Positions 37,601-49,179 of a stretch of DNA of 64,000 nucleotides are shown piece after piece. The notes below the pieces were generated by a model, which saw nothing but the letters and a program-made list of their open reading frames with translations, did no database searches and had not been told where the DNA came from. How positions within the stretch are numbered: the first letter of the stretch is position 1; each line of letters opens with the position of its first letter. This stretch comes from Druceiella hillmani (Eukaryota > Arthropoda > Insecta > Lepidoptera > Hepialidae). Both the position numbers and the translations under genes were made by a program. The stretch lies in NCBI GenBank assembly GCA_039881145.1, contig JAYKKI010000038.1, forward strand, positions 3,576,501 to 3,640,500, given 5' to 3'.

Positions 37601-37614
37601 GAACTCCAGTTTAA
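18638..37614 (+). CDS. GOPC: GOPC/PIST-like Golgi coiled-coil and PDZ protein (5' end missing), eight exons
   Basis: Joined exons: 18638-18695, 23971-24112, 26988-27132, 28376-28519, 29800-29925, 31079-31200, 35032-35148, 35637-37614; the frame is kept across all seven introns (2832 nt). In this family the protein sits at the Golgi/TGN, binds Rab/SNARE partners through its coiled coil, and binds C-terminal tails of membrane cargo through its PDZ domain to control their trafficking. Seen here: an acidic/leucine coiled coil (residues about 1-115) containing the family signature [12 protein letters not shown]; a PDZ domain at about 146-236 with carboxylate loop [19 protein letters not shown], and a His in CHKEAV at the start of helix B, expected for class I ligands; then about 700 residues of acidic, S/N-rich sequence ending DFGTPV. 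The conserved N-terminus expected before AELVDM was not found in 1-18637. Identity is near certain; the tail and the 5' end are the uncertain parts. Confidence 0.92.
19144..19199. repeat. (TA)n microsatellite
   Basis: Uninterrupted TA dinucleotide run of about 56 bp in GOPC intron a/b. Confidence 0.95.
20862..21090. repeat. Diverged tandem duplication, about 115-bp unit
   Basis: Two related units, one built around GTAGCGTAACCTTTAACTGG and the other around GTAATGTAACCTTAAACTGG, each continue through GCTGAATT-ATT or GCCGAATTCATT to a T-rich end. They lie in GOPC intron a/b. Confidence 0.55.
21914..22560. pseudogene. Coding-like island, probably one or two decayed coding fragments
   Basis: On the - strand a frame of about 100 codons (22213 to 21914) reads like a protein ([19 protein letters not shown], later [19 protein letters not shown]). 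On the + strand, 22205-22560 holds coiled-coil-like pieces ([35 protein letters not shown]) in different frames with stops between. The block is GC-richer than the surrounding intron. I do not recognise either parent gene. It could be an old retrocopy or lost exons. Confidence 0.35.
23971..24112 (+). CDS. GOPC: GOPC exon b: coiled-coil segment
   Basis: The exon lies between a CACAG acceptor and a GTTAGT donor and is GC-rich against AT-rich introns. It encodes a charged stretch ending in [20 protein letters not shown] and then HADLFGAR, equivalent to the vertebrate segment just before [10 protein letters not shown]. The last Arg codon is split AG/G across the intron. Confidence 0.88.
24113..24906. 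other. GOPC intron sequence with possible LINE tail at about 24481-24530
   Basis: ACTAGCTCCTCGTCCCGGCT and the following CCCGGGCAAAG resemble the head of RTE-type 3' regions common in insect genomes. Nothing else is recognised. Confidence 0.3.
25027..25068 (-). ncRNA. Second hammerhead-like core, inverted copy
   Basis: This is the reverse complement of the same motif at the opposite end of the element: CTGAAGA, stem GTTGT/ACAAC, GAAA, then ACC...GGT. In this orientation it is on the sense strand of the RT fragment, at its 3' side. Confidence 0.4.
26271..26312 (+). ncRNA. Hammerhead-ribozyme-like core in the Penelope end repeat
   Basis: CTGAAGA (fits CUGANGA), then one extra T, a 5-bp stem GTTGT-AAT-ACAAC, then GAAA. 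ACC and GGT further on can form a 3-bp stem III followed by A, so GUA would be the cleavage triplet. Hammerhead motifs in Penelope terminal repeats are established knowledge. The extra T and the lack of an obvious stem I make activity uncertain. Confidence 0.4.
26988..27132 (+). CDS. GOPC: GOPC exon c: conserved coiled-coil core
   Basis: The exon opens with [16 protein letters not shown] and closes with [17 protein letters not shown]. This is the most conserved stretch of the family outside the PDZ domain and is the main reason for the gene assignment. Acceptor GGCAG, donor GTGAGT, ending in phase 0. Confidence 0.93.
28376..28519 (+). CDS. GOPC: GOPC exon d: linker and first half of the PDZ domain
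   Basis: The exon begins VRACRSAKT, as in the family, followed by a Pro/Ala/Arg-rich linker and PDZ strands ending HQGLGISIT. The GLGISI motif is the carboxylate-binding loop. It is very GC-rich. The donor GTTTGA is weak, but the next exon opens exactly with the expected GG, so the junction is convincing. Confidence 0.92.
28564..28632. repeat. (TA)n/(GT)n compound microsatellite
   Basis: About 48 bp of TA repeats run into CACATATG and a (TG)n run, just after GOPC exon d. Confidence 0.95.
29800..29925 (+). CDS. GOPC: GOPC exon e: middle of the PDZ domain
   Basis: The exon encodes [15 protein letters not shown], then [16 protein letters not shown], matching the family sequence [13 protein letters not shown] and [15 protein letters not shown]. 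It is phase 0 at both ends. The donor GTCCGA is weak. Confidence 0.93.
31079..31200 (+). CDS. GOPC: GOPC exon f: end of the PDZ domain and acidic run
   Basis: The exon encodes [12 protein letters not shown] (PDZ helix B) and the last strand FVQFVAAD, followed by an Asp/Ser-rich run equivalent to the vertebrate SDDENVEYEDE. It ends in phase 2 at a GTGAGT donor. Confidence 0.9.
31930..33600 (-). mobile_element. Jockey-like LINE remnant, internally deleted
   Basis: Read on the - strand, the sequence from about 33120 to 32598 contains gag-like pieces ([49 protein letters not shown]) in shifting frames, as in the first ORF of jockey elements. Further downstream, 32520-32400 reads [21 protein letters not shown], a typical opening of the jockey RT region. 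The section from 33600 to 33150 may be its 5' untranslated region. Many stops and a large internal deletion make it inactive. The outer limits are approximate. Confidence 0.6.
34095..34350. repeat. Tandem duplication, about 131-bp unit
   Basis: Two diverged units each start AAAATGTCC-CAGCGA and run through ATCCACT-G-GGT to a GCAGCGGGACACGTCGC / GCAGGGCGCATCGC block, in the intron before GOPC exon g. Confidence 0.6.
35032..35148 (+). CDS. GOPC: GOPC exon g: post-PDZ segment
   Basis: The split codon CA/T gives His, followed by [13 protein letters not shown], a divergent counterpart of the vertebrate RYRLYLDELEGG just after the PDZ domain. Acceptor TTCTAG, donor GTAAGA, ending in phase 2. It is preceded by a 3.8-kb intron that holds a LINE remnant. 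Confidence 0.82.
35637..37614 (+). CDS. GOPC: GOPC last exon: long disordered C-terminal extension
   Basis: After a TTTTTACAG acceptor the exon stays open for 659 codons to a TAA. The product is rich in Ser, Asn, Asp, Glu and Lys, with basic patches such as [19 protein letters not shown], a proline patch [16 protein letters not shown], and the terminus DPDFGTPV. No globular domain is recognised. A 1.98-kb uninterrupted frame in AT-rich DNA is strong evidence for coding. The vertebrate protein ends soon after the PDZ domain, so this region is additional. Assignment to GOPC rests on the phase match (AG+A) and the absence of any other start signal. It could be an alternative last exon. Confidence 0.85.
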
Positions 37615-37713
37615 AAACTGTAAACTTTAATTGGGATGTTGTATACAAATTATATGCCTTGAGTGATATTTAATTGTAGGATAATTAATGCTACACCTTT
37701 GTTCTATACTACT

Positions 37714-37719
37714 AATAAA
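37714..37719 (+). terminator. Candidate polyadenylation signal of GOPC
   Basis: An AATAAA hexamer lies 100 bp after the GOPC stop. A second AATAAA lies near 37891. This is hexamer evidence only; the real 3' end could be further downstream. Confidence 0.35.
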
Positions 37720-40700
37720 CCGTCTAACAGGCTGAAGTTTAAAATTTGGTGAATGTGATTAAAATTTTCACTCTTCACTAAAATTCAAGAATTATTTTTA
37801 AAAAAAACTTTAATGTAACAAGATCGAATTTGGCTATTTAAAGGTGCTGCAAATCATTTGCATCTTTTGATAGTAAAATATAAGTTGGATAATAAATCTT
37901 GAGCAATCGGTAATCGGTACAATTCTATCCTTATAATATGTACACCATTTCTTTACTAGTATTTCCTTCAATATAAATCTCTATTCCTGTGGGCATTTGT
38001 AATAGGTGATAAATATAAACGCTTTACACTGCCTAATATTCCCGTGACCGTTGTGAGCGGCTAGTTGAACGTACTCTTAGTGCTATGTAGAAGTATTAGA
38101 GGTAGGTTTTTGCACACTCTCTTACTTCAGAGTCGTGTAATTTACGTCATTAAGATTTCATTTACTAAAATTGTTATATTCCATGAAACTACTACTTTAT
38201 ATTGTGTGTTTAAGTGATGCCTTTACTGACTATAAATTTATGGTTTGATATTAAAGCCATAGGCGAGATGAGCTTCCTAAAGCTATGTGAGATTAACTGT
38301 ACTATCTATTTTTGGTTTTTTATTTTCCATAAATGTTTTGTAATGGCCTAAAAGATTCTTAAGTGGTGAAATTTTGTCACGTATATCTTATGTTTACAAA
38401 GTGTGACTTAGCGTAAAATATAATTTTGAGTTACAATTATAAAACAATATAAAGATACAATTATATGTACATGATTTTTTTATGCTAAAAGTAATGGCTA
38501 ATTATTAGAATACAAAGTGACAATGATTTCATTGAATTATAAGAAACCATAAATATAAAATCCAATATTTCATAAATTTGCCTTTTCTGATTTATGACTT
38601 TCTTAATAAGCTTACGAAAAATAAATATAATGAACTCCAGTGGTCACATTGTCTCGTCTATGCCATGTTTGCAAATTAGTGCACGTTATATTCAGAGAAT
38701 GATTTGAATTTGTCTACATTAAGTTGAACCACCTATTGGCAATTAAAAGTTCAGCACAAGCTAAACATGCCTTTCCACAGCCTGTGATGTCACCGGTCGC
38801 GTTGCGTTGATTTATGTGGACGAGCAGTCCTGGATCCCTTCCCGTGATGTTTGGCAGGGCAATGCCTGCCCACTTAGTTTAGTGTCTACCATTGCGAAAT
38901 GTCATGTGAAGAAAGCATTGCTTTTTCTGCAGCCACATTTGTGTTATTTAGTGGATTCTATTCAATCAACAAAAAAAAGAAGAGATGATGGTGGATGTCA
39001 TTATACAATAAGAGCCGATCGAAATAATTTATTATTTGCATTTTTACTGAGATGATAATAAATAAATAGGCTATTTGTTTGAATACGTGCCACTGATTAA
39101 CACACGCTTCCTCACACCGCCACTGGCCTAACTGCGCTCGTGTCATTTCTTTGAGTTTATTAACCCACAATAGTTCAGGCATATTATCATGCATGCTCCA
39201 CTTCGAGCGCACATTTCCCACGGCGCATTGGCGTGGCACGGCCTATGGAATCATCAGCCGTGGGAAGTGATCATTAGAAATAACAGCTTGCAAGGATTTC
39301 TATTCAACAATTATAGAGTAGGTTATTTTATTAAGGAAAATCGGTGTTTTCGGACATAATATGGACTTGCATCAGAAATGGATAAGATCAAAATAAATAT
39401 AAGAATAAGTTATTTATCTCATTTCCTTGTGTATATTTTTTCAAAATTTACCTGTTAAATGTGAGTATGAGAGTAGCGTTACAGGGAAATAAGAGTAATG
39501 AATAAAGCAAAGAGGTAAAAACTATGCATCACATTCAAATTTCATTTTAATTGTGTATCATATACATATTGATGAAAATAAGTACAATCCAGATCCTTGC
39601 AATGTCATGTTTATTCTTGCAAGTTAATAAATTGTTAAGTATTAATAGATATCTCAAAAAGACTGCTGCATATAGACTGGATTAATCTAAACAAAATTCA
39701 TGATTGCTTTTCGTGTTGATAAACTTTTTAAAATTATACTTCATAGTATTGAATTGGTAATAGATATTTGAGCTTAAAAGCTTTTAAATACTTTGTGTAG
39801 TATCTGCCACAAATATAACGAGGATTCCTGTACAATAGTTTTTGCTAGCGTAGTCTAGGATAATAATTAAATATCATCTTATAAATGAATTCTATGATGT
39901 ATAGTGCGTTTTTCCTACATAAATCATTCATACAATAGCATTTCAAAATTGATCTCATAGGCCAACTATTTTCTTTCATTCAATTTTAATCTCATTCAGT
40001 ATTATTATGTATATTGTGCTTAGTTTTAAAAAAAATGTTTAAGCTTACAATATAAACTTATTTTGTTAATAATTTATTAGTTTAGAAAATTATTCATTGT
40101 ATCATAGAAATTGTTTATTGTATGTCACGCAAGGCACATGTTATTTATAAAAATTACCTAATTTAAATGATATACCTACATTTGATTTTTATCTAATAAC
40201 TCTCAAGTAAACTTACCACTTGAAGTGGAATAATTTAATGCATAAAACCATCTTACTTTTGACAGTAAAACCTTTTTGATATTTTCTATAATTAATTATA
40301 ATTAACCGTTTTAGTGCCATGGTTTTTTACTCATATATATTTTAAAATGCCAAAGAAATCTTTTGTTTTTAATGTCATTTATCCTTGTCTTGAAAAAAAA
40401 CTGTATCTCTTCCAAAAATTATCCAATTTTAATAATTTTTTTGGTGTTTTCTTAATAAAAACTTGTACAAGGATAATAAAATACAAAGAAAATTATGGAA
40501 ATATATATTGTGATAAAAAATTATAACAAAACCTGAAATCAAGGTCACATCGTATTTTCGCAGTCCGGTACATCATCCGTATCAGCAAAATAATTGTTAT
40601 CGTCACTTTTATCACTATCACTCAAAATTTGCATTACGCCAAATTGTGAGCGCACCACAATGTCACTTCCACTATCATTTTCTTTTTTCAACTTGAAAAA

Positions 40701-43700
40701 TGATCATTTTCACTCAAATAATTTTGGTATTCCGACATTGTGGGTTAAAAATTTTCTTTTCCTGGATCCTTTTTATATTGTAATTACTAATAATATTATA
40801 ATTTTAATTTTATGTAACACGTAGAAAGATAAAAAATTAGCGATGCGTGCGAGAGACCTCCCCTACCGCGCGTCAAACAGGAACTGATTTCGCAAGCGCC
40901 ATCATGCTCGTGGCAAATTTAGTTAATAAACGCACGAGCGTGATGGTGCTCGTCGGCACTCAAACGATTAATATAGAAAAATGTTTAATAACTAATACTG
41001 TATAAGCAGAGTTTATATATAAATATTACAGCAGCAACTGCATAGTATTTGTTATTTTGTATGTAATTATTTCAAAATATTTTGCGACGACATGCATAAA
41101 TTTATTACAGCGGTAATTAGTACCATAAGGTTTTGTTCTTTTAATCCTCAATCTAATTTCGTTACATCATTTAGTTTTCTAATCTAAAAACAATTTTTTG
41201 AAACCACCAATGAACATTCATAGGGAGGCCACCATTCATAGGGAATTTACTTGGAAACATTTATGTGGATACTCTGGCATTATCATGTCTAATTTGGATG
41301 TCTTGATATTGTTTGTGTGTTTATAGTAGTGCTAGAAATTTAGAATTCAGGCTCTACATAGACCTGAACTTGTAATTAAAGAGAGAAATAAATTGTAAAC
41401 AATTTTCATTGCATAAGACATTTTGTGGCTAAAGGAAATCTATATAATATCTGATAAAAAAGGTTAGCAGTTACGGTACTGTCTGTGTTCTACACGCATC
41501 CAATATGATGCGAAGAGTTGGGGAAAGCTGGAGGGACAGGCGACTGGGGGCCTCAGTGCGTGTCAAGGAGAGAAATGGCATCCCTGTTAAGGGAGTGGCA
41601 GTCAGAAGCATGCCAGCTGCTGTTATGAATTGTCTTCTAAATATCAATATTATTGAATACCTTTTTCTCTTTTATTTTCATGGTAGCATTTTTGTAAGAG
41701 AATTTCCTGTACAAGAAAATATGGTACAAGGAAATATTGGTACAAGGTCTATTTCATTTGTTTATTTCTTAATTTTTTGTATTCATCCACTTCCAACGTT
41801 AATTATTATGTGTAGGGGTCACATTTAGCAATGAAAAATAAAAATTTCAAAGTAAAATCAATTATACCTCCCTCACATACACCACTGCATTTGTTCTGCT
41901 TGTAGATGATGCTGCAGGTTGCAGTGTAACATGACAACATTAATGTGAGGAAAACGGCAAATATGTGTTTGTCACATTAATCTAAATACATTTTTTTTAG
42001 TTATCGTCTTTGTTAATGTTTTGTATCGAATAGATACGAATTAATGAAAGAAACAAAAAAATTTAAACTAAGAAATTTGACATAATGTTTCATCTTTATA
42101 ACACTTTAATTTTTTTATTAATGAGATGAAATAACTGGGACTGGTATACAAAAACAGTACCGTTATTATATGCATTTATTTGAGTTATCAAAATTGCAAG
42201 TGTATTATTAAAATCCATTTTGTGAATCATAAGATTTGGTAATAAACAAAATAGACTTAAGGGTCTGTTGTGCAATTTTATTTGATGTTTGTTCAAATGT
42301 AAAAAGGCAAAGTTCCATAGTGAGCGGACAATAGTTTTACTTACCTTATATTTTATTACTGATGTCTAGTATTTGTTTTTAGGTGTAACTTGTACAGTTG
42401 AAACTTTTAGCCAGAAAAGTATAGTAGTTGATCGGCTTAATTTATGATAGTTTATTTAAATTGGTCACAATAACAAAGTAAACAATTATGGATGTGAAAT
42501 TTTATTTTAAGAAATACATTTTACATTCTTTGATGTCGCATGTCTTTCAATTACTAATGTATTTATGGTATGAAGTGTGTGAAGTGTGTTGGCTGTTTTG
42601 AATCAAGAATATTTGAGGTACAGTAACGCGATGGCCATTTGCACAAGGGAATAATTATACATACGGTATTTGAATAGGCATCTTTAATCAAACGAATTCG
42701 AGAATAGTGAGTTGATAAGGTTCTGCTGCAAAAAGAATAATTAGAAATAAATTCTAGATTCTTCACCAGTGCCTCAAATATCTCATGATTATAATAATTT
42801 TTATTAGTAGAAGTCCTGTGTGACTAATATAATTGTTTCCTAACGGTTATATTAGCGTTCAGGATTATTTCTGATGGCATATATATATATATATATTTTT
42901 GACAATGTCACAAAAACAAAATTTAGACGTTAACGATTATGCAGTCACGCACACATTTGTTTATAAAATCCAGAATATTATGCTACCTAGACAATTTATT
43001 AATATTATTAAATAATGTCACTTTTATTAATCAATAAAATTCTTCTCGGCTTGTAGTTTTAAATTAAACAATATTATGTAATTGTCACATAGATAGCTAT
43101 TTGTATAAACAGAACATAAACAATAATATTTACGTGTCTTTTGAATAGAAGATGTGATGTCGATCAGCTCAATTTATTGTACATAGTTTTGCATAAGTCA
43201 TAAATTTTGCTCTTGTTAAATATATTAATATAAATAATAAAAAATGTACCGATGTATTAATAAACTGTGGTTATGAACCGTAATCTAGTTCGTTTTATAT
43301 TTCTATATAAATTTCATTTGTCGCAGTTAGACAGTATTCTTACATGTAATTATTCGGCTTTGAGAAATCTTGAATGAATCCACTTGAATTAGTTTTTACA
43401 CTTTGCTTTTATTGCATTTCACAATCATTATTTTTACTGACTTCACAAGAATGTCTTGAGATACTTTCTGTTACGTGGGAAAGAATATTTATATAGTAGT
43501 AAAATTTTGATGTCAATGTTACGGGTTGTTTCACAAATAATTCTGTAAGGAAAGTAGCAATAAAGTTTTGCCATTTTATAATATTTAGCCTGTTAATGAA
43601 AACAATTCTGTTGTATATGCGAGCGTCATTTACACAGATTTTTAATTTATCTCATGTCAACATCATGGTCCTTTCAATGTATAAAATATTTTTTATGTGG

Positions 43701-44430
43701 TATGATCGTTAAAACTTGTTACAGACGTATGTATGTGTTGAATGTTAGCCTGTTTTGTTTTCAAAAAATGTTATCTGAAAAAGAAGATGCAGCAAATTAA
43801 CAAAACACTATTTAAAAATTGAGAATTATTAAACACTTAGAAGACTATTACTAGTAGATATAAATAATTCATTTTAGTAATTAACACCCATTATATTCTA
43901 CAGTGAACGGGACAGTCACTGCTCTGTATATACCATTAAATATATACAATACTCAGTCAAAACCATATGGCTTCGAATTCTATTTAGATTAGAGTTTTGC
44001 CCACTAAAGTGGACTTTCAAAATGCACATTTTCGAACATAGTAACTAAAAATTAGTAAGTAATAACACATTATTAAATTCCATTGTCCCAACACACTATT
44101 ATTCCACGACACTAGAGTCGTTATGAAACTAGAGTCTAAAATGTTTGTCAATTAATAAAATTGAAATTTAAATAGAAATTCTTAATATATAATTAGTAGT
44201 ATTTTTCTTACAACCATTTTACTTTTCAAAATATTATTTTTTTACACTTTATATTTTTTCACTACACAATTTCTTTAAAAACTAATGACTTGGGTTTACA
44301 ATGCCGTATAGTGATGTTCCAATAAATCTCAATGGATTTTAGAAAACATGCCTAAAATTAATATTCTTATCACTTAATAACAGTATAGTACGTTATTAAA
44401 AATTATATAACTTAGTACAGGTACCTTTTT
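37720..44430. other. 3' flank and intergenic DNA between the two convergent genes
   Basis: AT-rich with no supported gene. GC-richer coding-like patches at 38780-39250 and 41490-41640 have short open frames without recognised domains. A short (TA)n run lies at about 42877-42896. Part of this may be the GOPC 3' UTR or the 3' UTR of the - strand TIL gene. Confidence 0.4.
40896..40949. repeat. Imperfect inverted repeat, 17-bp arms with 20-nt loop
   Basis: GCGCCATCATGCTCGTG pairs with CACGAGCGTGATGGTGC with two mismatches, both of which would be G-U pairs in one RNA strand. It sits in a CpG-richer patch (40840-40970). Confidence 0.7.
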
Positions 44431-44699
44431 CTAAATTTCAATCACCTCTTCTTCAACTGATTCCTCTATATATTCTTGCTTATGGGATGTATTGGAGCAT
44501 TCATCGATGGGTACACATTCATTATCTCTATTCCTCAAATGACCAGGAGCACAGGTGCAACGAGGGATACACATTATTGGACTCTGGTTCTGAACCTTGG
44601 ATGTGAAGCAGTGAGCTAAACCAGATGCGCAACTCTCGTCCAGATCGTCTCTTGTGCAAGGGCTATAGATTTCATTTAAACCGTAGCATTCCAATTTGG
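44431..44699 (-). CDS. TIL-gene last exon: third TIL module and acidic tail
   Basis: Acceptor TTATAG, then KLECYGLNEIYSPCTRDD and on to PRCTCAPGHLRNRDNECVPI, a TIL module with the CTCAPG signature. It ends in an acidic tail (EESVEEEVIEI) and a TAG. Because it starts with CC, it can follow either exon 3 (giving Pro) or exon 4 (giving Thr) in frame. Confidence 0.85.
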
Positions 44700-45003
44700 C
44701 TATAAACAATTTCATGGTTGAAAATTTGCCTTTAATTAAATTTCACTATGTCATTTCGTTTATTAAATTTTTTTTGTAAAAATAAATGCAGTGAATATAT
44801 TTAAATCTCTTTTGATATACACAGCCCTTCCGGTCCTGTTTGTTTTAGTACATTCTCACTACTAATACATTCAATGATGGGAGTATCATCAACTACTCTA
44901 TCTCCCACACCACCAAAGCTACCCAATGCAACCACCGTTTGTCTGCAGTGGCTAGTTTTGGCTGAAAGGTGAAATATATGGTCACTCACTTCTATTATAT
45001 ATC

Positions 45004-45069
<66 letters not shown>

Positions 45070-48000
45070 TTAACAACAGACTTACGACATTGTTGTATGG
45101 GCACACAAATATCATCTTTGTTTCTTCTGTAATTCATAATGCATCTACAAATTGGTTTGGGACAATCGTCATTTGAATGGCAAGATTGATGTGGTCGATT
45201 AGAAGGACAATCTTCAGGAACACATAAGTCGGGGCATTCATCTAAGTATTCATTGGGTCCGCATTGAGCTGGAAAAAATATTTATGTAATCAAATAACTG
45301 CATTAAAATTATGTATAGAAGATTTCTTGCTGTCAGTCCAAGTAGCAACTCATTGTATATTGTGGTAATTTTATACAATTAATTCAAGTAATTTTTTTTT
45401 AACATGAATATAATGGTAAAGTGAAATACATATACTTCGAATATTTTGGAATATTGATAAGTTTACCATGTTATTCATTTTGATATGAGGTTTTAATATT
45501 TTTTATGAAAAAGGTGGTTGTAATTTATCTTGAACTTATGAATATTTTATAATGTATTTCTAAAATAAAAAAAATATTTCTTCCATAAATATTTTACTTA
45601 CATGTTAATATTTCTAAAAGTAAATAGTCGTTAAAAATATTTTTATTTTATTTGAACAGGTATTTCCCAATGTATAAAATATCCAATACATTTATACAAA
45701 ATATGAAATAAATTTGAAGTTATTTTAGAACCTGTAAGTGGTACCATCAAAAAACATTATTATATGTGTAAACAGTGTGAGGTGTTAGGCATCACATGCC
45801 CTTTCCAACATGCAACATATGGTGAATTTGCATAAATATGAATATTTCAGATTGTAATGTTGTCTTATTAAGATAAATCAAATTTATGTAAATTTTTTTT
45901 TTATTTAAGAAAAATTAATGTTTATGTTTTAATATACAAAATAATTGTGAATAAAGGATAATTGTGAATGTGTCATAAAGAAGTAAATGTATATAATTAG
46001 ATAAAAAATTGTCTTACATCTTTCGAAACAATGTCAACACCCTTATAGCCTCTTTCATGTATCTACTTTATGAGTTTAAAATATGAAAATCTTGCAATGT
46101 GATGTATTCAATAGGTTTTTAATTTTTCATTAGGTTTGTACTTCGATAAAAATGAGGAATATATTGCATTAACATCCAGGAGAGGTTCGATGAAAATAAG
46201 GGAAGGAAGATATTTGAAGATCGCAAGATAAGTATCACATCAGAGTCTGTTTCTATGTGTATACATGGTTTTAAAGACTTATGAAATCTGAAGGCACATT
46301 CGATTGACTACGGACTATTTTTATTTGATAGTGCTCATCGGATCTATGTCATACAAAGACCTTGTTTTATTGCATTAAATTAAAATTTCTTATGTAGAAG
46401 TATACCTTTAAAAAATCATGTTTATCATTGAGATTGGTATGATTTTTTTGTTCTGATTTATTACATGCGAGCGAGGATGTGTTTGCTGTTTCATCTATTA
46501 CATTAGAAAGTAAAGAAAACATTTTTACAAGGATGTTTTGTGTTAAATAATATTTTATTAATTCAAAATTATTGTTTATTTAAAATTATGTTTTTAGTAC
46601 AATAATTTCTAATATTGAATATATTTGGTGTTCATTTTGTATAAATTCATTATTCACAATTAAATGGAACTACGTGATGTAGTATTATTTCTATTTTCTT
46701 TAAGTTCTTTACCACAATCTAGGTTTCGTGGTATTACAATCTTCAATCTTTGCTAATAGCCCACCTGAAGAGTTTTTCATTAACTGTCAACGTTGTAACT
46801 GTCAGTCGAAGTGGAACGAGGTAGGAACAAGGCGTATTCGTAACTATGAGTAAATGGCGGGTATTGGACGAAAGTCAAGAGATTATATTTTTTACTATAT
46901 TAGAGATTATATTTATTACGTTAGATAATAATTTAGACTTACAATAATCATAATAGTGTGCAATTTAATTTCTATGTATTAGTAATTTGACAATAATTTA
47001 GACATACAGTAACTGTAAAAGTGTAATTTAATTTCTATAAAACTTTGATGATTGTACGTCTTGTGTCTTTTGGTGTTACCTTTATTTTTATAGTTTATAC
47101 AGTTTTGAGATGTACCTACATATCAAAACTGCATGAAGTGATTCTTTCCGTCACTATGTTTAATCTTCAACGATTATATAAATTTATTTACGTAAATTTC
47201 ATGTATCAATATGTCAAAGTCAAATTGACAGATAAACGATCACAACGACCCACCTCGATACGTGGGACCGCGATCGCCAAGTGGAACGATGCAGTGAGCG
47301 TTTCGAGCGTTGCGATCGGCTAGTGGAACGCAATCCTTAACATTGCTGCTACAGTTTACATTGTCAACTTGCTTTTTTTCTTGAAGCAATAACATTTTCA
47401 TTTTATATTCTGCAGTTACAATTTTATTCGAAAAACTTTCAAGGTGTTTCTGTTTAAAGCTGAAATTTTATTCAAGGCATTGCTTCAAGGTCATTCGTAC
47501 AAATTTCACAGTTATGCTTAAAATAATCAGTTTTATTTTTTACTAGAACTTTTTAATTTGTATCTGATATATTTTCATTTTTAAATATTGTCTATTATTT
47601 TATGAATATTCCATGTCTGTTGACCCTGCGAAGTTATGGAATTCATTTGATGCCAGCATTAGAAATACAGTGCACATACTTTCAAAAATTCGTCTCAAAA
47701 ACCATATTTCTTCTAAGTAGTTTCTTACTTTTGTTATTCTGTTTATATTTTGTTTTGTTTTTGCCTTGATTTTTCTTTCTTCATTCCTAATGCTTATAAT
47801 TAAATATAAGGTTTTTGTCATAATTCTATTTAAATAATTATTGCAATTATAATTGTACGAATTCTTAATTGGAAAATATTTAAATTATATAATAGACAAA
47901 ATAAATAAAAAAATAATTTAGACATAATCATATACAAATGAGTAACTTATCTTAGATAACGTTAGTATTTCTTCCTATTGTGAACTTTTTATGACTATAA

Positions 48001-49120
48001 CAAAGTAGAGAAATATAAATATAGTTAAATCTAATTTACATTCAGTAAAAATTTTTGTAATGAAATCTAAAACATTTGGTTTAATGGTCGTGTTCTTGGA
48101 TGGGTGTAGTGAAGAGTTAATTCGTAATTAAGTAGGATAAATACTAGGTTTTCATTTCCCGCTATGAAAAATTATATACACTATAGCCATAGTACTATCA
48201 ATGGTGGGATCAAAGATGGGCTAAAAAGCTAAGCTTGTCTATACAAATATTATGTAAGGTATTTGATCAATAAATAAATCCAGATGGCGCATCTTATAAC
48301 ACAACTGTGAATCAATACACATACTATTATAATACATACAAATATATTAAATGTATAAATACAAAACCCAAAAAAATACCTTGTAAAAGTATCAATATTA
48401 TATTTTAAATTTGTTCCAGATATCTTTTCTTACAGGTAATAGTTATACCATTTAATTGAAAGTTAACACTGGGATTTTAGCAAAAATAAAATTGACGTCT
48501 ATAATTATCGGTTGTAAACATAAAACTGATATAAAGTTTTCAATTGTTTTGAGAACAATGGACAAACAGGGCCTGTGTATTTTTTGATTTATTTTGCAAT
48601 TTTTGGATCATTATTATTGATAGTACGGAAAATGATTTTCTGATCTGTGAGTAATAAAAATGTGTAGATTAATTAATCTGTGAGGGTAAGGAGAACATAT
48701 TATCTTTTAGTCAGGAAAAAATAATTATACTTTTGTCTAGACTTATTTCTGGTTTAATAATAAAACAAACTTTTAAAGCATATAAAAGATATTTTCATCA
48801 CTGTGTGATGAAAAAGTATATGAAGTTAGTTGCGTGTTCACATTTTAATAAGTTGTATTGCTGAAATTGCATCCTTTTTTGAAATGAAAATAATGTTTTA
48901 AATATGGCTTATCTGGCTACTGTGATTTAAATAATTTAGCTAACATCATTAAGACATCAAGTTACACATACGTATAGAAACCACGCATATGACATAGGAA
49001 CCACATTCTCCTGTCAATTGTCTGATGAAATTATTAAGTATTATTTAAAAGTTAATGATAACCACAAGTGCTATATATATATGTGTGTGTGTGTATGTAT
49101 GTATGTATATATGTATGTAT

Positions 49121-49179
<59 letters not shown>

